64,000 bases of DNA from positions 1,426,001 through 1,490,000 of the forward strand of contig WION01000001.1 of NCBI GenBank assembly GCA_015039365.1, read 5' to 3'. Below the pieces are notes generated by a model. That model made no database searches and was not told the DNA's origin. It saw only the letters and a list, made by a program, of their open reading frames with translations. Each line of letters starts with the position of its first letter. Positions within the stretch are counted from its first letter, which is position 1. Source of the DNA: Amanita rubescens. Taxonomy: Eukaryota; Basidiomycota; Agaricomycetes; Agaricales; Amanitaceae. Made by a program: the position numbers and the translations under genes. Below are positions 62,304 through 64,000 of this stretch, piece by piece.

Positions 62304-64000
62304 ATGAAACATTCCACTACCCCCACAGCTGAATTTCCTCCTATGGTCCGCCAAAAGCAAGAGACACCTGCGAGTCTCCTCGTAGATCAAGAGCGCGAGG
62401 AGATTCACGATCAAACTGCACATCTCCTGCAGACGACAGGCAGTGGCCTAGGCACAACTTCTCCCCTAACAGATCAACAACTTGACCGTAAAATTATCGA
62501 AGAGTTTAGGAGCAAATTCAATAATCCTCATCCCGACGCCATTCAGTTGCTCCCTCTCTTCCGTCTCATCGCTAAACATTCAGGGAATACTCTCGGGTTT
62601 CGCCCTGACGTACTGTTGGATCGTATTGAAGATCCTAATATTATAGCAACTATTGAAGATGCATGGAAAACTCAGTCATTGGGAAAACTGCGCACGATGC
62701 CAGGTGCGATATCCTCATTATCTCGCATTTGTTTTCTGATCTAATAATATAGAGATTTTCTCCCGCCAACAACCTGACATGAGTAAGTTGTTAAAATCCA
62801 ATAATTGGATTAAATTTATGGGGATTGCTGCAGGATCGCACTCGTCAGATATAATTACGGGATTTCAGCAGGACTATCATGGCATGGCTGTTGATGCTTT
62901 CCTTGAATACCTGGAGGAAAACGAAAAAAACTACAGAAAAGGCACATATTACGCTAAATTCTGTAGCATTGTTCAGAGCTCGGGGACAGGGAAATCACGT
63001 CTGCTGTGTGAGGTGAGGATTCTCTCATTTTAACATTGTTCATAGCTTAGCATTGTATTTAGCTTCGTAAAAAGGATGTCATAGTCCTTTACATGAATAT
63101 ACGTGACCCTGGAGACGTGCACGCATATCCTCCTCAGGATACATCTCCTGCAAATATTCTAATAGGTGACTTCACCAACGAGGATAATTACACCCACAGA
63201 TGTCATGCATTTTTTACTGCCATTTTCACATGTCTCCAAGAGCGTCTGAGTCAGGGCAGCGAGGAAGATTTCATCAAAAAATGGAATAATGACATGGCAC
63301 TGTTAACTTCACTTCATTGCGAGACGGCCCGGGCCAAGTTTTTCCATGACGTACAGAAAGAATATGATAGTGTGAGTCTTTACCCATTATCAAAATGTCT
63401 AGCTTATTATTCCTTCCAGACATTTGCGCAAATAGTTGATGGAACTATAAAAGATGGGGTAAAGGCAATGGGGAATGCATTTTGCTCATTGCACTTCATG
63501 CTTATGAAGAGGGGAAAGCCTCGTGGGCCTTTTTTGGTGATCGCGATAGACGAAGCGCATGAACTGACGGATGCGGAGAATTGGAGGCCATCAGTTGTTT
63601 TTTGCAGAGCAATAGCAGACTATTCTGCTAAGTGTCAAAAATGTAAATGTTGGGTTGTATTTGCTTCAACAACGTCAAAAGTTGCCGATTTCGCATCACC
63701 ACAAATTAAATGTTAAGAACTCCTTTCATACTTCATTTTCTTGTGCTAACTTTCACATCAGATGCATCTGCCAGAGTTCCCATGGGGCGATCATTATTTC
63801 CTCCCTTTACCGAATTAGGATGGGATCAAATGGCGACACCCTCCAACAAAATCCCTACAAATGAAAATGCCAAGTTAAAACATATAAGAGGTTTTGGCCG
63901 TCCACTGTGCGAAATTCGCTATTTCATCCTAGTCCTTTACTTATTTATCTGACAGATGGAAGTCAATAGGAAATGACTTTTGGAACTTAAAGTCATTGGC
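62304..64000 (+). CDS. P-loop NTPase of an expanded agaric family, 3' end outside the window
   Basis: Exon 1 from the ATG at 62304 (MKHSTTPTAEFPPMVRQKQE) has a hydrophilic N-terminus. Introns then separate IFSRQQPDMSKLLKSNNWIK, the Walker A exon FCSIVQSSGTGKSRLLCE, and LRKKDVIVLYMNIRDPGDVH followed by AYPPQD. The next exon carries Walker B, PFLVIAIDEAHELTDAENW, then WVVFASTTSKVADFASPQIK, a sensor-1-like strand. The last visible exon has PMGRSLFPPFTELGWDQM. The order Walker A, hhhhDE box and FxSTxSK is that of STAND/AAA-like ATPases. Similar genes exist in many copies in mushrooms and resemble the NTPase part of Crinkler (CRN)-type proteins, by recollection only. Function unknown. No nuclease or effector domain is visible before the window ends. 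Confidence 0.75.

Noticed and set aside
61934..62326. 130-codon minus-strand frame with a hydrophobic stretch
   Set aside because: It overlaps the start of the NTPase gene, is Cys/His/Ser-rich without pattern and has no splice or family support.
1..64000. CRISPR arrays, bacterial operons, plasmid origins
   Set aside because: No spaced direct repeats of that type; the DNA is clearly nuclear fungal with spliceosomal introns.

Overview
The window is intron-rich nuclear DNA of a filamentous basidiomycete, most likely an Agaricomycete. The reasons are the dense short introns (about 39-60 nt, with CTNAY-type branch sites), fungal gene families (ALG3, TRS130, TSC1, CDC25, SEN34, REX4), nested LTR retrotransposons, an agaric-type protein-kinase relic and an agaric-type P-loop NTPase family at the right edge. 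I cannot name the species.

Layout. From 1 to about 13,300 the DNA is accessory. A Ty1/copia element with an intact 2031-codon Gag-Pol and an extra upstream tail-anchored ORF ends in a 3' LTR at 7586. It sits inside the protease gene of a minus-strand Ty3/gypsy element, whose gag, partial protease and probable 5' LTR run to 10,490. That LTR abuts a 20-bp minisatellite, followed by gene-poor sequence with a palindromic motif and a decayed kinase gene. From 13,289 to 17,278 a tandem duplication has produced two GH88-type glucuronyl hydrolase genes. The duplicated unit carried the 3' end of the neighbouring NTF2 gene, leaving an NTF2 fragment between the copies and an intact NTF2 beyond.

From 17,374 to about 60,700 the region is compact housekeeping DNA. 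In order: an uncharacterised conserved gene, TBP, ALG3, a 2OG-Fe(II) dioxygenase, TRS130, a tRNA-Ser(GCU) with intron, SER1, a small unknown gene, HSP90, TSC1 (hamartin), NAC-alpha, TRM9, ALG13, CRM1/XPO1, TMA20/MCT-1, an SRR1-domain gene, an acidic unknown gene, CDC27/APC3, CCT1, REX4, an unknown gene, acireductone dioxygenase, CDC25, an IAH1-type esterase and SEN34. The right end holds an EI24-family membrane protein gene without a recognisable N-terminus and the start of a P-loop NTPase gene that runs off the window.

The genes are not an operon. Thematic pairs include CDC25 with CDC27 (mitotic entry and exit), NTF2 with CRM1 (nuclear transport), ALG3 with ALG13 (N-glycan precursor assembly), HSP90 with CCT1 and NAC-alpha (protein folding), and SEN34 with an intron-bearing tRNA. 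HSP90 lies directly downstream of TSC1. A recurring oddity is GC-AG introns, seen in at least seven places. Exon junctions were read by eye from splice signals, reading phase and remembered family sequences; none was checked by alignment.
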